From the NCBI GenBank assembly GCA_019634055.1, contig JAHQVZ010000048.1:1-61391 (forward strand): a DNA stretch of 61,391 nt, read 5' to 3'. Below the pieces are notes generated by a model. It saw only the letters and a program-made list of their open reading frames with translations, ran no database searches and was not told the DNA's origin. This DNA comes from Leptolyngbyaceae cyanobacterium MAG.088 (GTDB lineage Bacteria; Cyanobacteriota; Cyanobacteriia; Phormidesmidales; Phormidesmidaceae). Positions 18,605-28,090 of the stretch are shown piece by piece; positions within the stretch are counted from its first letter, which is position 1, and every line of letters starts with the position of its first letter. Both the position numbers and the translations under genes were made by a program.

Positions 18605-19483
18605 ATGCCTTGGATCCGTATTGCTAGTGGTGGAGTTGCGATCGCAATTGCCCTACTTATGATTATTTTAGGGGGCTGGTACTTCACCATTGGTTTCGGC
18701 ATAATCGTCTATCTTGGTCAATTAGAAGTTTTTGGGTTAACTAAGGCTAAGGGAATCAACGCCGCTGTTAAAACTACGCTGATCGTTAGTCAAATATTGT
18801 TAATTGCAGCCCACTTAGCTCCCGATTTGACCGATGCAATCCTATCGCTAGCGGGTACCTGCATTTGCTTTTACGTCCTGTTTCTACCGAAGTTTGCCTC
18901 CATTGCGGATGTAGCTGCCTCTATTTTGGGCTTGTTCTACGGTGGCTATCTCCCGAGCTATTGGATTCGTCTACGGGACTGGGAAAGTGATCTTTTCAAT
19001 CTTCCCTTGGGTGGTTACTGGCCCCAAAATTGGAGTTTAGATAGCTTACCCCTTGGTCTAATCCATACATTGCTAGCGTTTACCTGTATTTGGGCTGCAG
19101 ATATCGGAGCTTATGTTGCCGGTCGTACCTTTGGGCGTACGCCTTTGACTAGCATTAGCCCCAAAAAGACGGTTGAAGGCGCAATTTGTGGTGTGGGCGG
19201 CAGTTTATTGGTTGGCTATGCAGGAGCCTGGCTAATTCAATGGCCCATGTGGTGGATCACCGGCCCTGCCTTTGGCACTATGATTGGTGTTGCTAGCCTA
19301 TTGGGTGATTTGACTGAGTCCCTAATGAAGCGTGATGCTGGCGTGAAAGATTCAGGTACGTTAATTCCAGGTCACGGCGGCATCTTAGATCGCACCGATA
19401 GCTATGTGTTTACTGCTCCCTTGGTGTTTTATTTCATCACCTTGTTGTTGCCGAGCCTGCCAGGAGTGTGGCCGGGTAATTAG
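18605..19483 (+). CDS. cdsA: Phosphatidate cytidylyltransferase
   Basis: This 292-residue integral membrane protein makes CDP-diacylglycerol from CTP and phosphatidic acid, the precursor of phosphatidylglycerol. About eight hydrophobic helices are visible. The CDS signature is complete near the C-terminus: SLMKRDAGVKDSG followed by PGHGGILDRTD, including the metal-binding aspartates and the HGG. The GRTFGRTPLTSISPKKTVEG segment is also typical. Length is normal. The gene stands alone, with a terminator upstream and a convergent DUF2993 gene 15 bases downstream. Confidence 0.96.
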   Translation: MPWIRIASGGVAIAIALLMIILGGWYFTIGFGIIVYLGQLEVFGLTKAKGINAAVKTTLIVSQILLIAAHLAPDLTDAILSLAGTCICFYVLFLPKFASIADVAASILGLFYGGYLPSYWIRLRDWESDLFNLPLGGYWPQNWSLDSLPLGLIHTLLAFTCIWAADIGAYVAGRTFGRTPLTSISPKKTVEGAICGVGGSLLVGYAGAWLIQWPMWWITGPAFGTMIGVASLLGDLTESLMKRDAGVKDSGTLIPGHGGILDRTDSYVFTAPLVFYFITLLLPSLPGVWPGN

Positions 19484-19498
19484 GGATTGGCGGCAGCG

Positions 19499-20278
19499 TT
19501 AGGGTTGCACCATGATTTTGCACTGACATGTAAGCTGATCGTTCTGTACTTTAAGGGAGTGCACGTCAGTTTGCTCACCTAAATTCCAACAAAAGTCTCT
19601 CAGGGCATCGCTACGCACATGCTCGCCAGATGACAAACACCATTGGGCATTGGTTAATTGCAGAATATAACCACGATCTATAGTCAAACATCCTCTTAAT
19701 CCTATTTCTGAATGTTCGTTACGCATTAAATGCAACTGCAAATCAGTTCCCAGGGTTTGTATTTTTGACTGGTACCCAGATAAGTTTGGATCGTTTAATG
19801 CCCCAAGGTCTGCACCGTAGTAAGTAGCCACTTCAGCTGCGACATCTTCCTTTGCCAGTAATGTTTGCCAAAAGTCGAGGAGCCCTGCCGCCAAAATAGA
19901 CTCCGTAGATGAAGCTGCTAGGGCGTCACTATCCAAAACAACTTGCCCCTCTATGGGAAATGCCTGTTTTAGTTGCAAGGGCTTCCCTCGCAAAACCTGA
20001 CCGATATTGATTTTGATATCCCTGGCTTGCACATTCACATCCGTAATCTGCACACCGTCATATACCGCTTGCTGAGCCGATAGGGCAATGCCAGGAATAT
20101 ATCCCGATAGCACTTGTCGATCGGTCGCTTGAATCTTGAAGTTTAAATTTCCAATCTCATCCAGCTGTGATTGGAGCCATAACTTGACCGCCACGGGCAA
20201 CACACGACTGATCAGACGACTCCCCTTTGACGATGATTGTGTCATGGCAAATTGCTGAATAGCTTCAGCCCCAATCAT
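19499..20278 (-). CDS. DUF2993 family lipid-binding-like protein
   Basis: This 259-residue protein has the pattern of the DUF2993/LmeA family: an amphipathic N-terminal helix (VAVKLWLQSQL) followed by beta repeats such as GVQITDVNVQARDI. Family members in actinobacteria bind phospholipids in the periplasm. The cyanobacterial role is not known to me. No signal peptide is evident, so it may be peripheral to the membrane on the cytosolic side. It is convergent with cdsA, which makes a lipid link plausible but unproved. Confidence 0.8.
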   Translation of the reverse strand: MIGAEAIQQFAMTQSSSKGSRLISRVLPVAVKLWLQSQLDEIGNLNFKIQATDRQVLSGYIPGIALSAQQAVYDGVQITDVNVQARDIKINIGQVLRGKPLQLKQAFPIEGQVVLDSDALAASSTESILAAGLLDFWQTLLAKEDVAAEVATYYGADLGALNDPNLSGYQSKIQTLGTDLQLHLMRNEHSEIGLRGCLTIDRGYILQLTNAQWCLSSGEHVRSDALRDFCWNLGEQTDVHSLKVQNDQLTCQCKIMVQP

Positions 20279-20629
20279 TGCACATAACTTCTTTCGGTTA
20301 GGCGATTGGGTGATGGCAGTGCCCCATCAGTGGCTGCCAATGATGACTTGGTGCATTAGTAAACCCCATTCCAGGGGAAATCTACGGAAAACGATCCCCG
20401 ATTGTCATGAAGTTGTGACTTTGTGGGCAAAATCGAGAAGCATTGAAGTATTTATGTCATGAAATCTTGACGTTAAGTTTTGCGAAAATGCTGAAATCTC
20501 GATGTGGCATTAATTTTATGGGGATCATTCTGGTTGATCCCCGTGCACTTTGCTGGCATGATAAATCTTGAGCGCGATCCCCACGGGGTGATTCAGCTAT
20601 TTGTTCTGCAGTGCTGGAAATCAAAGGTT
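20279..20629. other. Divergent intergenic region of 351 bases
   Basis: It separates the DUF2993 gene (minus) from the DUF4912 gene (plus) and should carry both promoters. The frame of the DUF4912 gene is open back to GTG 20504, but the extra 42 residues read like untranslated DNA. I see no convincing promoter pair, operator or RNA structure. Confidence 0.4.
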
Positions 20630-21844
20630 ATGGCCATGGGTAACGGTTCAAGGGTTCCATTAGAAGAAATGACATTGCGGCAGCTACGCTTGGTAGCTAG
20701 CGAGTATGAGGTATCTCGCTATAGCCGTATGCGTAAAGTTGAGTTAGTCGATGCAATTCGTTCAGCACAAGCAGCTCGTGGTGAAGGTTCGGTTGCTGCT
20801 GCTCCTGCAGCCACGGCTGTTGCGACTGCTGAGGCACCTGCTGAGACCGGTTTAGCGATGGCAGAGCTGGCCACCGTGGATGATGGTTTTGGTGATTTGC
20901 CCGGTGGTTATGGCGAAAGCCGCATTGTTTTAATGCCTCGTGATCCTCAGTGGGCCTATGCTTACTGGGATATTCCAGGCCCTCATAAAGAGGAAATGCG
21001 TCGTCAAGGTGGTGTTCGCCTTGCTGTTCGTTTCTATGATGTCACTGATGTCGATATCAACTCTGTAGCTCCCCACAGCCTGCAGCAGTATGAATGTGAT
21101 GAGATGGCACGGGAGTGGTTCTTGCCTATTCCCGTTAGCGATCGCGACTATATTGCCGAAATCGGTTATGTCGCTGCTGATGGTCGTTGGTTAATGATGG
21201 CTCGTTCTGCACCTATTCATGTGCCTCCCGTTTATCCCTCCGATTGGATCGAAGACCACTTCGTGACTGTCAATTGGGATAACGACCTACGCGGCAAGAC
21301 CCTGATGACACTGGTACCTCCCAGCAAGAAAACTGCTGTGGATGCCGAAGGTAACCCCATTTACGACGAGATCTTTGCTAAAGCCCAGTCCATGGAAGCT
21401 CAGCGTATAGCTGGCTCTTTGTTTGGCTCCATGCATCAGGTACCCGATCAGGCTGTTAGCTCCTTTGTCTTCCCTTCTGGTGTAGGCATGTGGGCATTGC
21501 CAACTGCGTCTGGTATCAACATGTCTGGTGTGGGTTTCTCCGCCTCTGCACCGCCTGTCCGTCCTCGCCAGTTCTGGTTAATTGCAGATGCTGAGCTGAT
21601 TGTTTATGGTGCTACTGAGCCCGATGCAACAGTTACTATCGGCAGCCGTAAGATCGACCTAAAGCCCGACGGCACCTTCCGCTTCCAGATGTCTTTCCAG
21701 GATGGTTTAATTGATTACCCCATCAAAGCTGTTGCTGCCGATGGTGAGCAAACTCGTTCTATCCAGATGAAGTTCACTCGTGAGACACCTGAGCGCAATA
21801 CCAACACTAAGGAAGAAGCCGTTGAAGAGTGGTTTGCATTCTAA
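20630..21844 (+). CDS. DUF4912 protein with Rho-N/SAP-like N-terminal domain
   Basis: With start ATG 20630 (preceded by AAAGG) the protein has 404 residues. Residues about 12-45 (LRQLRLVASEYEVSRYSR) fit a Rho N-terminal/SAP-like helical domain. An Ala-rich linker follows at about 50-75. About residues 90-220 carry the DUF4912 core with WAYAYWDIP and WLMMARS. The C-terminal part is beta-rich (FWLIADAELIVYGATEPDAT). In cyanobacteria this family is widespread and often abundant, and its function is undefined. Codon use looks like that of a well-expressed gene, and a very strong terminator follows. Confidence 0.85.
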   Translation: MAMGNGSRVPLEEMTLRQLRLVASEYEVSRYSRMRKVELVDAIRSAQAARGEGSVAAAPAATAVATAEAPAETGLAMAELATVDDGFGDLPGGYGESRIVLMPRDPQWAYAYWDIPGPHKEEMRRQGGVRLAVRFYDVTDVDINSVAPHSLQQYECDEMAREWFLPIPVSDRDYIAEIGYVAADGRWLMMARSAPIHVPPVYPSDWIEDHFVTVNWDNDLRGKTLMTLVPPSKKTAVDAEGNPIYDEIFAKAQSMEAQRIAGSLFGSMHQVPDQAVSSFVFPSGVGMWALPTASGINMSGVGFSASAPPVRPRQFWLIADAELIVYGATEPDATVTIGSRKIDLKPDGTFRFQMSFQDGLIDYPIKAVAADGEQTRSIQMKFTRETPERNTNTKEEAVEEWFAF

Positions 21845-21882
21845 CCGATCGTATCAACTGATTCGTTAAATCAAAGTGATTG

Positions 21883-21912
21883 AGGAGGTGTACAGGTTAC
21901 ACCTCCTTTTTT
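21883..21912 (+). terminator. Rho-independent terminator after the DUF4912 gene
   Basis: AGGAGGTGTA (21883-21892) pairs over ten bases with TACACCTCCT (21898-21907) around a 5-base loop and runs into six T residues. This is a textbook intrinsic terminator 38 bases after the stop. Confidence 0.9.
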
Positions 21913-21973
21913 GTGCCCAGAGTCGGCCAAGTTACATTTCTCCGAAACAATAGTTGCATAGTATTCTCTCTCT

Positions 21974-22543
21974 ATGACGCCACAAGACATCACCAATACA
22001 CTTCAGGCCCGCTTTAATGTTGCCTGTGATATACAACAGCCTGATACATGGCAAGTAGATACCCCTGAGCAACGCTTAATAGTGCTACTAACTAACCAGC
22101 AAACCTGGGTTAGAATATTGATCCCCATTGCATCGCTAGCAGAAGCCCAGCCCTTTTTGGCACAAATTTTGACAGCTAACTTTGAAGACACCCAAATGGC
22201 TCACTATGCCACGTATGAAAATACACTTTGGGGAATTTTTCAGCATAATTTGGCCACCGTAGACGTGTCTGATTTTTTAGCCGCCATTGAACAGCTGTTG
22301 AAAATGAAACAAGCCGGAGTAACCCCATTCTTTAATAGTCTGACTGAATCGCGGGTACGACAGTTGATCCAGGTCGCCAAACTACAAGGCCAATCCTTGG
22401 AAGCTACCATGCAAACTATTAGCCGGTTCTATGCAGAAGGCATAATGGGCGATATGCAAGATAGCCAGTATGGTGAACGTGCCCTCATTGCCTGGAAGCA
22501 ACAGCTCGAAAGATTATGGCCAGATGTTAATCCACCGGAGTAG
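21974..22543 (+). CDS. Conserved-looking hypothetical protein, possible chaperone-like fold
   Basis: This 189-residue soluble protein has an alternating alpha/beta first half (residues 1-100: WVRILIPIASLAEAQPFLAQ, then ANFEDTQMAHYATYENTLWG). That resembles the type III secretion chaperone/YbjN-like fold in pattern only. The second half is helical. It is 7 bases before the DUF2358 gene, which itself overlaps a methyltransferase gene, so the three form an operon. I do not recognise the family with certainty. Confidence 0.7.
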   Translation: MTPQDITNTLQARFNVACDIQQPDTWQVDTPEQRLIVLLTNQQTWVRILIPIASLAEAQPFLAQILTANFEDTQMAHYATYENTLWGIFQHNLATVDVSDFLAAIEQLLKMKQAGVTPFFNSLTESRVRQLIQVAKLQGQSLEATMQTISRFYAEGIMGDMQDSQYGERALIAWKQQLERLWPDVNPPE

Positions 22544-22549
22544 CTCAAC

Positions 22550-22975
22550 ATGGGTGATCATGAGACAACGGGGAACAGGGCAACTATGCTCGCAGTGATT
22601 GAGCAAGTAAAAGTCGACTATGCCCGCTTCCCGAAAGAACAGAGCTATCAGTTATACGCAAAAGACGTGTACTTCAAAGACCCCATGAACGAATTTCGGG
22701 GCGTAGACCAGTATCGTCGTATGATTGGATTTATTCAAAAATGGTTTGACAATATTCAGCTCGAGCTACACGGCGTAGAACAGTCCCAAACCAATACCTT
22801 TACCACCCGGTGGACGCTACACTTTACAGCCCCACCACCCTGGCAACCTCGCATTTCCATTCCGGGCTGGAGTGAACTCCAACTAAATAAAGAGGGGTTA
22901 ATTTGTTCCCATATAGACTATTGGAATTGTTCACGCTGGGATGTGTTCAAACAACTATTTAAACGAGCGTTATGA
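22550..22975 (+). CDS. DUF2358 family protein
   Basis: This 141-residue protein has the DUF2358 pattern: DYARFPKEQSYQLYAKDVYFKDP, then EFRGVDQYRRMI and a conserved aromatic C-terminus with HIDYWNCSRWD. The family is found in cyanobacteria and plastid-bearing plants and looks like an NTF2-type fold. No function is established. It overlaps the following methyltransferase by four bases (ATGA), a sign of coupled translation. Confidence 0.88.
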   Translation: MGDHETTGNRATMLAVIEQVKVDYARFPKEQSYQLYAKDVYFKDPMNEFRGVDQYRRMIGFIQKWFDNIQLELHGVEQSQTNTFTTRWTLHFTAPPPWQPRISIPGWSELQLNKEGLICSHIDYWNCSRWDVFKQLFKRAL

Positions 22976-23733
22976 TCAATCGTAACCCCACAGAACGATT
23001 CTCAAATCGTGTCAAAAACTATATAAAATATCGTCCCAATTATCCCAAAGCTTTATTTACTTATCTGATTGAACACTATGAACTGACAGCATCGCATATT
23101 GTGGCCGATATTGGTTCAGGGACCGGGTTGTTGACCAGACATTTTTTAGATAATGGAAACCAGGTATATGGAGTAGAACCCAATACCAATATGCGGCTTG
23201 CCGCAGAGAAGCTTTTGCAAGCCTATCCTCAATTTCATAGCATCAGTGGTCAAGCGGAAACGACAACTCTCCCCGAGAGTTCTATAGATTGGATTGTAGC
23301 CGGTCAGGCTTTTCACTGGTTTGAGCAAGAAAAAACATGCCAAGAATTTGAACGCATTCTTAAACCTGATGGGCATGTGGCTTTGATTTGGAATGATCGC
23401 TTAGAAAGTGACCCATTTCAACAAGCCTACGAAGACTTTCTGCAAGCCCAATGTCCTGACTATAAGTGCGTCAACCATCGCCGCGTTAGCCATGGTTCCT
23501 TGGAACACTTTCTAATCCCTCGTATCATGGAGGTTCATACCTTTGAGAACTCCCAGGTGCTGAACTTCGATGGTCTAAAGGGGCGACTACTCTCTTGTTC
23601 CTATGCACCGACAGCAGATGTAGCAAATTATATGCCAATGCTGATGGAGCTAAAAAAACTGTTTGATAGCTATAGTCACCAAGGCCAGCTTCAGTTTCGC
23701 TATCAAACAAAACTCTTTCACTTTAGTTTATAA
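22972..23733 (+). CDS. Class I SAM-dependent methyltransferase
   Basis: This 253-residue protein has motif I ADIGSGTGLLTRHF (about 44-57), an acidic second motif (VEPNTNM) and motif IV DWIVAGQAFHWFE. This is the methyltransferase-11 type often seen in small-molecule methylation. The substrate is unknown. It is translationally coupled to the DUF2358 gene through the ATGA overlap and ends an apparent three-gene operon. Confidence 0.9.
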   Translation: MINRNPTERFSNRVKNYIKYRPNYPKALFTYLIEHYELTASHIVADIGSGTGLLTRHFLDNGNQVYGVEPNTNMRLAAEKLLQAYPQFHSISGQAETTTLPESSIDWIVAGQAFHWFEQEKTCQEFERILKPDGHVALIWNDRLESDPFQQAYEDFLQAQCPDYKCVNHRRVSHGSLEHFLIPRIMEVHTFENSQVLNFDGLKGRLLSCSYAPTADVANYMPMLMELKKLFDSYSHQGQLQFRYQTKLFHFSL

Positions 23734-23836
23734 CCTTCTGATGGAAAGATTATTGCTGAAGCAATAAGGCCAAGGAATTACCCTGCATAACCTTTTCTCT
23801 GCGAGGATTCGATCGCTAAGAAAATCCTAGTTAAGA

Positions 23837-23873
23837 GGTCAATCGGGAATTGCCAAGCAATCCCCGATTGACC
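23837..23873. terminator. Hairpin between convergent methyltransferase and ArsA genes
   Basis: GGTCAATCGGG (23837-23847) pairs with CCCGATTGACC (23863-23873). Inside, ATTGC/GCAAT continues the stem around a CAA triloop, with one A-C mismatch. It is about 16 bp long and lies between converging genes. A smaller perfect hairpin, TTATTGCT-GA-AGCAATAA, lies at 23750-23767. Neither has a long T-run. Confidence 0.5.
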
Positions 23874-23988
23874 CTATATAGAGTTTCTCAAATGGATTGC
23901 ATACATCCCACTTACGATTCACCACTCACTTACACCACCAAAATTTATTCATCTCAACCAGGAACCGCTATATGTTTGGGATGCTATA

Positions 23989-25164
23989 TCAGGCTGCGAA
24001 TTTTATTTTTAGATAGTCATCTTCCATCTTGGCACCAGCCGGTTGTAAGGCTGCCAATGCCTGTGGTAAAACCAGATTACGACGATGATTACCAATGCGA
24101 ATATTTAACTCATCCGCACTCTTACTCAGTTCAACCTGGCTTTTAGGAATACCGGGTAGATACACTTCTAGACTGTAATTATTCTCTTCTTGAACTACCC
24201 GAAGCGTAGTCTCCTTGTAATAAACCTGCGTGGGATCTTCGTCGCCGTAGATAGTCTCTTTTAATCGCTCTAAGGCTTGAATGCCGCACATTTCCTCAGA
24301 GAACAGAGGGACTTCTTTAACTGGTAAAGGACGAAAATCATCATGGATCTCTTGGCGGTAAATCTGTTGATTTTCTTTCCATCGCTTAAAGAACGGATCG
24401 GTCACGCTATCAGGAATAATGCGGTTGGCGACTACCATATCGGTGCCAACATTGTAGAGACTCAAATAAGCATGGGCTCGTAGAGACTCTTTAAGCACCA
24501 TTTTTTCAGGATTAGTCACCAAACGCACCGACGTCGTTGTCGTATCGGTTAAAACCTTTTCCAGCTCTACCAGTTGCTCATAAAATTCATAGGGAGCATC
24601 CATCACCTCAGTGGTGGGCAACGAGAACCCTGCCACAGGTCTAAACAAGGGTTCAACGAGTGGACGTAGTGCCGCAGAAACCGCCTGAAAAGGTTTGTAT
24701 AACTTCCGCATGTACCAGCCAGCCACTTCTGGCAAACTAAGTAGACGTAAGGCAGTACCTGTGGGTGCCGAGTCAATAATCAGCACATCATATTCGCCTT
24801 CATCATGGTGACGCTTCATCCGCACCAGGCTAAAAATTTCATCCATGCCTGGCAAAATCGCCAGTTCCTCGGCTTCTACACCTTCTAAGCCACGGGCCTG
24901 GAGCACTTGAGTAATGTAGCGCTTCACTGCACCCCAGTTGCCTTCTAGTTCACGCAGGGCATCTAATTCGGCTCCCCAAAGATTGGGCTTGACTTCGCGG
25001 GGAGTATGCTCCAACTCCATATCGAAGCTATCTGCCAAAGAATGTGCTGGATCGGTGCTTAGTACCAGGGTTTTATACCCTAGCTCAGCACAACGTAGCC
25101 CCGTTGCCGCAGCTACTGACGTTTTGCCAACGCCGCCCTTTCCAGTCATCAGGAGTACGCGCAT
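23989..25164 (-). CDS. ArsA/Get3-family ATPase with C-terminal HSP20-like domain
   Basis: This 391-residue protein has the deviant Walker A motif GKGGVGKTS (8-16), switch motif [13 protein letters not shown], and [14 protein letters not shown]. Residues about 315-391 form a beta-rich ArsA-HSP20-like domain ([18 protein letters not shown]). Bacterial members with this layout are not usually arsenic pumps. The family includes the eukaryotic tail-anchored-protein targeting factor Get3. No arsenic genes are nearby. The protein should be a cytosolic dimer. Start ATG 25164 is followed at once by the P-loop. Confidence 0.92.
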   Translation of the reverse strand: MRVLLMTGKGGVGKTSVAAATGLRCAELGYKTLVLSTDPAHSLADSFDMELEHTPREVKPNLWGAELDALRELEGNWGAVKRYITQVLQARGLEGVEAEELAILPGMDEIFSLVRMKRHHDEGEYDVLIIDSAPTGTALRLLSLPEVAGWYMRKLYKPFQAVSAALRPLVEPLFRPVAGFSLPTTEVMDAPYEFYEQLVELEKVLTDTTTTSVRLVTNPEKMVLKESLRAHAYLSLYNVGTDMVVANRIIPDSVTDPFFKRWKENQQIYRQEIHDDFRPLPVKEVPLFSEEMCGIQALERLKETIYGDEDPTQVYYKETTLRVVQEENNYSLEVYLPGIPKSQVELSKSADELNIRIGNHRRNLVLPQALAALQPAGAKMEDDYLKIKFAA

Positions 25165-25505
25165 ACTTACCTTAGAAACGTTTACATGGTTTTACTTTAA
25201 CGAGTTTTGAGCATTGCGGCAGCCCTCTTTGAACTGCATGGTGAAATTTCTCATCGTAGTTCCATGGGGTATATAGTTTCGAGAGTTAAAGAATTTTATG
25301 CAACTACTGTTGGCTCTATGACTGGCTAAAAGGCGATGCACTAGTCAGTCATGGCAATGAGTTTAGCGATACACATCTCAGGGCATGCTAAAGCAACTGC
25401 GGCACCCCATTTTGCAGCTCAGAGAAAGTTATCCAGGCCTTCTGCGCTACGCAATGGAACGCATAGATACTCTAAGCCGTCCTCCTATTGATGGAGGAAT
25501 TCGTC
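25165..25505. other. Divergent intergenic region of 341 bases
   Basis: It lies between the ArsA-type gene (minus) and a small exported protein (plus). A near-perfect inverted repeat, ATGACTGGCT with AGTCAGTCAT, lies at about 25317-25350. A 42-codon frame at 25385-25513 overlaps the next gene start and could be a leader peptide, but nothing supports its translation. GGAGGA at 25493-25498 is the ribosome site of the next gene. Confidence 0.4.
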
Positions 25506-25913
25506 ATGCTTAAACATTTACTTTTTCTAGGTTCTGCTTTTGTTGTAGCTACAGCACCTTTAGCTGTTTACGGTGCTGAATGTGTCTATCGCTGTGGCTC
25601 TGATGAAATTCAATTTGTCCCTGGACAAGCCGTCAGGCTGCAAGTCGTCAATCATACTGGCGGGCGGGTGAACCTTGAACGTGTTTTAGACTTTGAACCC
25701 TATGGTATGTGGCCAGATCAGATGATCACTATTGATGCTCAGATTGGCATCGGGGATCTATCAGTTGTTTTTTGGGAAGCTGCACAGCGCCCTATCGAAG
25801 TGAAATTACACCGTCCAGAGGCGGATATCTTGCAAATTGAGTTGTTGCCCAGCAGTGCTGTGAATGATGGTGCTGTACACATTGTTAACGATGGACGCGT
25901 GATGATTTATTAA
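25506..25913 (+). CDS. Small exported protein of unknown function
   Basis: With start ATG 25506, set by GGAGGA 8 bases upstream, the protein has 135 residues. Residues 1-23 form a Sec signal peptide (MLKHLLFLGSAFVVATAPLA) with a cleavage site near AVYGA. The mature part is beta-rich and has two cysteines close together (CVYRC), which may form a disulfide. It resembles periplasmic proteins of no named family. It is followed by ruvB after 88 bases. Confidence 0.75.
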   Translation: MLKHLLFLGSAFVVATAPLAVYGAECVYRCGSDEIQFVPGQAVRLQVVNHTGGRVNLERVLDFEPYGMWPDQMITIDAQIGIGDLSVVFWEAAQRPIEVKLHRPEADILQIELLPSSAVNDGAVHIVNDGRVMIY

Positions 25914-26001
25914 ACGGTATAGTACATTTGTTGTTGTGGCTGATTTTTATACGTTTGAAAATCAGCAATGCCTACTTGTCTACATCGCTGGTTGAGTTGT
26001 C

Positions 26002-27183
26002 ATGGCCATCATTTCTTCCAAACAACCGGAGCCCCAGAAGCCTGGCAATCAGAAGCCAGACGATCAGGCCGCCAAGAAAATTCCGTCATCTCAACCGCAG
26101 ACTGGTCAAAAAAATCAGCTACTAGAAAGCTCGGCTCGTGCTGATGAGGTTAGTCGTAATGAAGACGGTATTCGACCTCAGAGTTTGGATGACTATATCG
26201 GCCAAAAAGCGCTGAAGGAAGTGCTGCAAATTGCTATTCAGGCAGCGCAGTCTCGGAATGAGCCTTTGGATCATTTATTATTGTATGGTCCGCCTGGTCT
26301 TGGCAAGACTACTATGGCCCTAATTTTGGCCCAGGAAATGAAGGTGGATTGCAAAATTACGACGGCACCGGCCCTGGAGCGCCCTCGGGATATTGCCGGT
26401 TTGTTAGTGAATGCGAAAGCTGGAGATATTCTATTTATTGATGAAATCCATCGCCTATCGCGGGTGACTGAGGAAATTTTGTACCCTGCGATGGAAGACG
26501 CTCGTCTGGATATCACCATTGGTAAAGGCCAAAGTGCTAGAACCCGAAGCATTCCGCTACAGCCTTTTACCCTGGTAGGGGCAACCACCAAAGTAGGGGC
26601 ACTAACATCACCCTTGAGGGACCGGTTTGGTTTAATTCAGCGCTTGCGGTTTTATGAACTTGATGAGCTGACCAACATTATTTTGAGGACAGCTACAGTC
26701 CTCAAAACCGATGTTGAAGAGTCAGGGGCGATGGAGATTGCTCGTCGGGCTCGGGGCACACCGCGAATTGCTAACCGGTTGCTGAAGCGGGTGCGAGACT
26801 ATGTTCAGGTAAAAGCCTCTGGCCCCATCACCGAGCAGATCGCTGGAGAAGCGTTAGAGCTATTTAATGTTGACCCGTGTGGTCTCGATTGGACCGACCG
26901 ACGGTTACTCTCGGTGATGATCGAGAACTTTAACGGTGGTCCAGTCGGGTTGGATACCATGGCTGCCGCCACTGGTGAAGATGCTCAGACTATCGAAGAA
27001 GTCTATGAGCCCTATCTGTTACAGATCGGCTATTTGCAACGCACACCAAGAGGACGGATTGCTACACCAGCTGCTTGGAAACATTTAGGTTATGAGGTCC
27101 CTGAAAGGCCCACGTTAGTGACTCAGGCTGATATTAAGAATCCAGATACGAACAACGGTACCGATCAATTGTCACTCATGTAA
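26002..27183 (+). CDS. ruvB: Holliday junction branch migration ATPase RuvB
   Basis: This 393-residue protein has Walker [10 protein letters not shown], Walker B FIDEIHR, sensor [19 protein letters not shown] and a C-terminal winged helix (about 310-385: [19 protein letters not shown]). RuvB rings drive branch migration of Holliday junctions with RuvA. The N-terminal 50 residues are a Pro/Gln/Lys-rich extension not needed for the core fold; the usual length is about 340. Start ATG 26002 is kept because no internal start fits better. The ccmP gene follows 79 bases later. Confidence 0.97.
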   Translation: MAIISSKQPEPQKPGNQKPDDQAAKKIPSSQPQTGQKNQLLESSARADEVSRNEDGIRPQSLDDYIGQKALKEVLQIAIQAAQSRNEPLDHLLLYGPPGLGKTTMALILAQEMKVDCKITTAPALERPRDIAGLLVNAKAGDILFIDEIHRLSRVTEEILYPAMEDARLDITIGKGQSARTRSIPLQPFTLVGATTKVGALTSPLRDRFGLIQRLRFYELDELTNIILRTATVLKTDVEESGAMEIARRARGTPRIANRLLKRVRDYVQVKASGPITEQIAGEALELFNVDPCGLDWTDRRLLSVMIENFNGGPVGLDTMAAATGEDAQTIEEVYEPYLLQIGYLQRTPRGRIATPAAWKHLGYEVPERPTLVTQADIKNPDTNNGTDQLSLM

Positions 27184-27262
27184 AAGGCTTGATGCAGCTG
27201 TAATACCGCTCCTGTTGACAGTTACCTGATAAGATCGGCAGGTTATAAACGGTGAAGCAGCC

Positions 27263-27901
27263 TTGGGTGTAGAACTTCGTAGCTACGTATATATTGACAA
27301 CTTGCAACCGCAGCACGCTGCCTACATGGGCAGCGTTTCCCTTGGTTTTTTGCCATTACCAGGCGATGCTTCCCTATGGATTGAAATTTCTCCGGGTATT
27401 GAAATTAATCGCATTACCGATGTGGCATTAAAAGCAGCCGTCGTCACACCAGGGTTGCAGATGGTAGAGCGCCTCTACGGTTTGCTGGAAATACATTCGG
27501 GCAGCCAGGGGGAGGTGAAAGCAGCTGGACGGGCTATTTTAGATGCCCTGGGTGTAGAAATGCGCGATCGCTACCGTCCGCGGATGGTGTCTAACCAGGT
27601 CATTCGTAACCTGGACCCCCACCATGTGCAGCTGATTAACCGTACTCGACGCGGCAATATGATCTTGGCGGGGCAAACGCTCTACGTGATGGAGGTAGAA
27701 CCTGCCGCCTACGCTTCCCTGGCTGCCAATGAAGCGGAGAAAGCGGCTCAGATTAATATTCTGCAAATTTCGTCGGTGGGTAGTTTTGGTCGTCTGTATT
27801 TAGGTGGGGCTGAACGGGATATTCTGGCAGCTGCGCGGGCGGTGGAGGCCTGTTTGGAAAGCGTGCCGGGTCGCGATCGCAATGCCCTACAACTCGAATA
27901 A
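27263..27901 (+). CDS. ccmP: Carboxysome shell protein CcmP (tandem BMC domains)
   Basis: This 212-residue protein consists of two consecutive bacterial-microcompartment domains (about 5-105 and 110-205). It agrees with my memory of CcmP, starting GVELRSYVY, with [15 protein letters not shown] and later [13 protein letters not shown]. CcmP forms double-stacked trimers with a gated central pore in the beta-carboxysome shell. The start is TTG 27263: the conserved N-terminus begins there, and no in-frame ATG or GTG exists upstream. It is not next to ccmKLMN, which is normal for ccmP. Confidence 0.93.
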   Translation: MGVELRSYVYIDNLQPQHAAYMGSVSLGFLPLPGDASLWIEISPGIEINRITDVALKAAVVTPGLQMVERLYGLLEIHSGSQGEVKAAGRAILDALGVEMRDRYRPRMVSNQVIRNLDPHHVQLINRTRRGNMILAGQTLYVMEVEPAAYASLAANEAEKAAQINILQISSVGSFGRLYLGGAERDILAAARAVEACLESVPGRDRNALQLE

Positions 27902-27996
27902 CCCCTTACTAGCGCTTTACTCACACTGAAGTAAGCGTCCGAACATAGCGTCGTTGGAACGTGACAATCCTGGCCCTTGTTGATTTCAATCTTTAC

Positions 27997-28038
27997 GAAA
28001 AGCAGTGTATAGATTAACCAATCTATACACTGCTTTTC
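27997..28038. terminator. Bidirectional terminator between convergent genes
   Basis: A perfect 19-bp stem (27997-28015 with 28020-28038) closes on a 4-base AACC loop. It begins with GAAAAG and ends with CTTTTC, so each strand carries a short T-run. It lies midway between ccmP and the minus-strand 28091-28471 gene. Confidence 0.85.
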
Positions 28039-28090
28039 TTGTAGAGACCATAATGACACTGCAAACCTGATTTACCTGGCTTGTTATCCT

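Noticed and set aside
20504-20629. N-terminal extension of the DUF4912 protein from GTG 20504
   Set aside because: ATG 20630 has a ribosome site, and the Rho-N-like domain starts directly after it.
23989-25164. Arsenite efflux system
   Set aside because: The ATPase is ArsA-like, but no arsB, arsR or arsC lies nearby, and the HSP20-like tail fits the Get3-like group.
25928-26125. Small frame before ruvB
   Set aside because: It overlaps the ruvB start in another frame, has no ribosome site and no motif.
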